From Bacillota bacterium (GTDB taxonomy: Bacteria; Bacillota; Clostridia; Christensenellales; Christensenellaceae): DNA of 49,865 nt. A program made the position numbers and the translations under genes. The notes beneath the pieces are model-generated. The model searched no databases. It was not told where the DNA came from and saw only the letters and a program-made list of their open reading frames with translations. The stretch spans positions 1 to 49,865 of the forward strand of contig JAEWMJ010000021.1 in the NCBI GenBank assembly GCA_023393165.1. Direction: 5' to 3'. Positions 47,889 to 49,865 of this stretch are shown piece by piece; positions within the stretch are counted from its first letter, which is position 1, and each line of letters opens with the position of its first letter.

Positions 47889-48641
47889 TTATTTTACGTA
47901 GTTTACCAGTTCGCCGATGCCTTCAATTACTATTTTGATTTCATCCCCGCTTTTCATCGGGCCGATCCCGCCTGGAGTTCCGGTCGCGATCACATCGCCC
48001 GCTTCAAGCTGCATAAAACCGCTGATATAAGAAACCAAATATTGGACGTTGAACAGCATACTTGAAGTCCTGTCATCCTGCACGGTTTTTCCGTTGAGCA
48101 CAGCCTGAAGCCGTAGGTCCGCCGGATCAATTTCCGTCTCAATCCATGGTCCGAACGGACAAAACGTGTAAAACCCCTTTGCCCGGAGCCACTGGCTCTC
48201 TTTGCCCTGGATGTCGCGCGCCGTCACGTCGTTCAGACAGGTATAGCCCAGAATATATTCATCCGCCTCTTGCTCCCTTATCTTCCGGCAGGTCTTTCCG
48301 ATAACGATTGCCAGTTCGGCTTCATAATCCAGCCGCTCGCAAGCGCCGGGTTTTACGATCTTGCCGTAAGGTTCAAGCGCCGAACTCAGCGCCTTTGGAA
48401 ACAATAAGGGCTCTTTTTGCAGTTCCATGCCGAATTCAACAGAATGCTGCCTGTAATTCAGTCCAACCGCCACAATATTCTTCGGCTTACTGGGGGAAAG
48501 CAGCCGTACGCTGCTTAAGGGTACCTCCTCCCCCGTATACATGATGTTTTCAAAAGGTGTTCCATCGATTTGTTTTACGGTATCGCCATCCAGCACCCCG
48601 TAACAGTCCCGGCCATCGGCCTCATATCTCAATATCTTCAT
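47889..48641 (-). CDS. Fumarylacetoacetate hydrolase (FAH) family protein
   Basis: 250 residues from the ATG at 48641, nine bases after GAGGAG. The FAH fold is seen in VGLNYRQHSVEFG, DYEAELAIVIGK (metal-binding Glu residues), NDVTARDIQ, and GDVIATGTPGGIGPMKSGDEI at the C-terminus. The family includes acylpyruvases, oxaloacetate decarboxylases and hydratases of 2-keto acids. It is monocistronic and divergent from an AraC regulator, its likely controller. Confidence 0.93.
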   Translation of the reverse strand: MKILRYEADGRDCYGVLDGDTVKQIDGTPFENIMYTGEEVPLSSVRLLSPSKPKNIVAVGLNYRQHSVEFGMELQKEPLLFPKALSSALEPYGKIVKPGACERLDYEAELAIVIGKTCRKIREQEADEYILGYTCLNDVTARDIQGKESQWLRAKGFYTFCPFGPWIETEIDPADLRLQAVLNGKTVQDDRTSSMLFNVQYLVSYISGFMQLEAGDVIATGTPGGIGPMKSGDEIKIVIEGIGELVNYVK

Positions 48642-48805
48642 GATGTTTCTCCTCTTATAATTATTCGCCGGCCGGCTTGCCAATCATTTTAGCCGTTATT
48701 CATATTTTGTTCTATACAACTGTTTTGCCTGCCTGTAATATGATACAATTACGTTATCAGGATCTGGCATTATTATAATATAATTTTCTTCCAGAGGCAA
48801 AATAT

Positions 48806-49690
48806 ATGGAGACTCTTACAAAAATATATACAAGGGACCTGGCGGATGATTCAATATGGATATTCAATACGCCCAGCGAAACGGCAAAATCCTTTCTCTT
48901 GTATGTTCAGGAACTTGGTTTTTTCAAAGCAAGAGCCAAATACTACACGCACCAGGAAAACATTTCCTCCTATCTGATCATGCTCACCACCGCCGGCTGC
49001 GGCGAATACCGCGATCCCAAAAGCAGCTTTCCTCTTACGGCAGGTAGGCTTGTATTCGCAGACTCCATGGAGGAGCATATGCATTACACGGCCAGGGGCG
49101 CAAAGGAACCATGGGAAATCCTTTGGGTACAGTTCAGCGGTTATGCGGCGCGCGGATATTACGTGCAGTACAAGACCCGAAACCTGCCTTATCTGGACGT
49201 TTCGTCCAATCCGAAGATCTCTGCCCTGCTGAAAAAACTGGTGACCATCAACAAATCAAAAAGCGTGGGCGTGGAGTTTTTAACCTCCAGGCTGCTGGTG
49301 AACCTTCTGACGGAAATACTCTTTGCCGCCGGGGCGGTCACATCCCCGCAGGTGCATGCGCCGGCATACATCCAGGCGGCGCTGCAGGACATCGACGCGC
49401 ATTTTGCCGACGACCTGAACCTCGAGTATTTTTCCAATAAATTAAAAATAAGCAAATTCCATTTTACGAGGGAATTCAAGAAATATACCGGTTTTTCTCC
49501 AGCCGGTTACATCATTAATACCCGCGTCAACAGCGCGAAACAGCTGCTGCAGTATTCCGATCTGCCCGTTGCTGAAATAGCCGGAACAGTTGGGTTCCAC
49601 AACGCCTGCCATTTTATCAATACGTTCAAACAAAAAACAGGCATGACGCCCTTAAGGTTTAAAAAGAAATACGGCCAGACCTCAAGATAA
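48806..49690 (+). CDS. AraC-family regulator with N-terminal cupin sensor
   Basis: 294 residues. The N-terminal half is an AraC-binding cupin (GCGEYRDPKSSFPLTAGRL and EPWEILWVQFSG are typical). The C-terminal ~100 residues have two helix-turn-helix units (LEYFSNKLKISKFHFTREF, VAEIAGTVGFHNACHFINTF) and the closing KKTGMTPLRFKKKYG-type end. This resembles regulators of sugar genes such as RhaS/MsmR. AGAGG lies eight bases before the ATG. It may control the divergent FAH gene. Confidence 0.92.
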   Translation: METLTKIYTRDLADDSIWIFNTPSETAKSFLLYVQELGFFKARAKYYTHQENISSYLIMLTTAGCGEYRDPKSSFPLTAGRLVFADSMEEHMHYTARGAKEPWEILWVQFSGYAARGYYVQYKTRNLPYLDVSSNPKISALLKKLVTINKSKSVGVEFLTSRLLVNLLTEILFAAGAVTSPQVHAPAYIQAALQDIDAHFADDLNLEYFSNKLKISKFHFTREFKKYTGFSPAGYIINTRVNSAKQLLQYSDLPVAEIAGTVGFHNACHFINTFKQKTGMTPLRFKKKYGQTSR

Positions 49691-49849
49691 AGTTATTTGT
49701 TTTAACTTTGATTTTCTTTATTGCAACCTTTCTTTTAGATGTGGATTATCATAGTAAGTGCAACAGGAAGGAAAAAAGGAAAAGAAGCAGCTCATTGACA
49801 AAACCGCTATAATGGTAAGTGACGAAACCACCATTAGGGAGCGGAAGCA

Positions 49850-49865
49850 ATGAGCTGTTACAAAC
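49850..49865 (+). CDS. Start of a further gene, perhaps a transposase (partial)
   Basis: Five codons (M-S-C-Y-K) follow AGGGAGCGGAAGC. A TAATGGT/ACCATTA stem (49810-49836) lies just before. IS30-type transposases often start with a similar M-S-x-Y-K, and the region from about 49710 has no other gene, so this may be the left end of an insertion sequence. Evidence is thin. Confidence 0.35.

Overview
The window looks like a chromosome segment from a member of the Bacillota, probably class Clostridia. The evidence is strong GGAGG-type ribosome binding sites, Clostridia-style TPP riboswitches, two ribose-type (CUT2) sugar ABC systems, an Agr-type cyclic-peptide quorum-sensing locus and many intrinsic terminators with poly-U tails. 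No rRNA, tRNA, CRISPR array or prophage was seen. Species cannot be fixed from the sequence.

Layout. 1-630: on the minus strand, a TTGACA-17-TATGAT promoter feeds three consecutive TPP riboswitches, each with its own terminator. They run into what looks like the left end of an IS200-type insertion sequence instead of a thiamine gene. 791-3383: an aldehyde dehydrogenase divergent from an AraC regulator. 3392-4075: a HAD phosphatase. 4320-7047: a compact DNA-repair cassette (LexA-like self-cleaving repressor, radical SAM repair protein, TIGR03915-type partner). 7161-15385: a sugar uptake and kinase region with an RbsB/C/A-type ABC transporter, two paralogous FGGY kinases and a SorC regulator. 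15747-21233: a chemoreceptor with a 32-residue ORF ahead of it, then two paralogous lipoproteins, divergent from a metallo-hydrolase (21415-22164).

22326-38354 is a large catabolic region. One long minus-strand operon encodes two URO-D-fold proteins, a zinc alcohol dehydrogenase, two short-chain dehydrogenases, a large transaldolase, a lactonase-like metallo-hydrolase and a second sugar ABC transporter in which ATPase and permease are fused. A GntR/FCD regulator, a glycerate 2-kinase, a TIM-barrel isomerase and a hydroxypyruvate reductase-like dehydrogenase lie beside it. TGTATACA-type palindromes sit at all three control regions, so these genes probably form one regulon. The inferred theme is uptake of an uncommon sugar or sugar acid, oxidation and lactone opening, aldol cleavage, and exit through hydroxypyruvate/glycerate to 2-phosphoglycerate.

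38355-41046 holds an orphan HEPN gene, an MFS transporter and non-coding DNA rich in inverted and dispersed repeats. 41047-44955 is an Agr system: agrC-agrA-agrB on the minus strand and, divergently, a 45-codon agrD-like gene, followed by a degenerate orphan ABC ATPase. 45210-49690 holds an amino-acid permease, a stress-type SDR, a FAH-family hydrolase and a second AraC regulator. The last bases look like the start of another coding region, perhaps a transposase.
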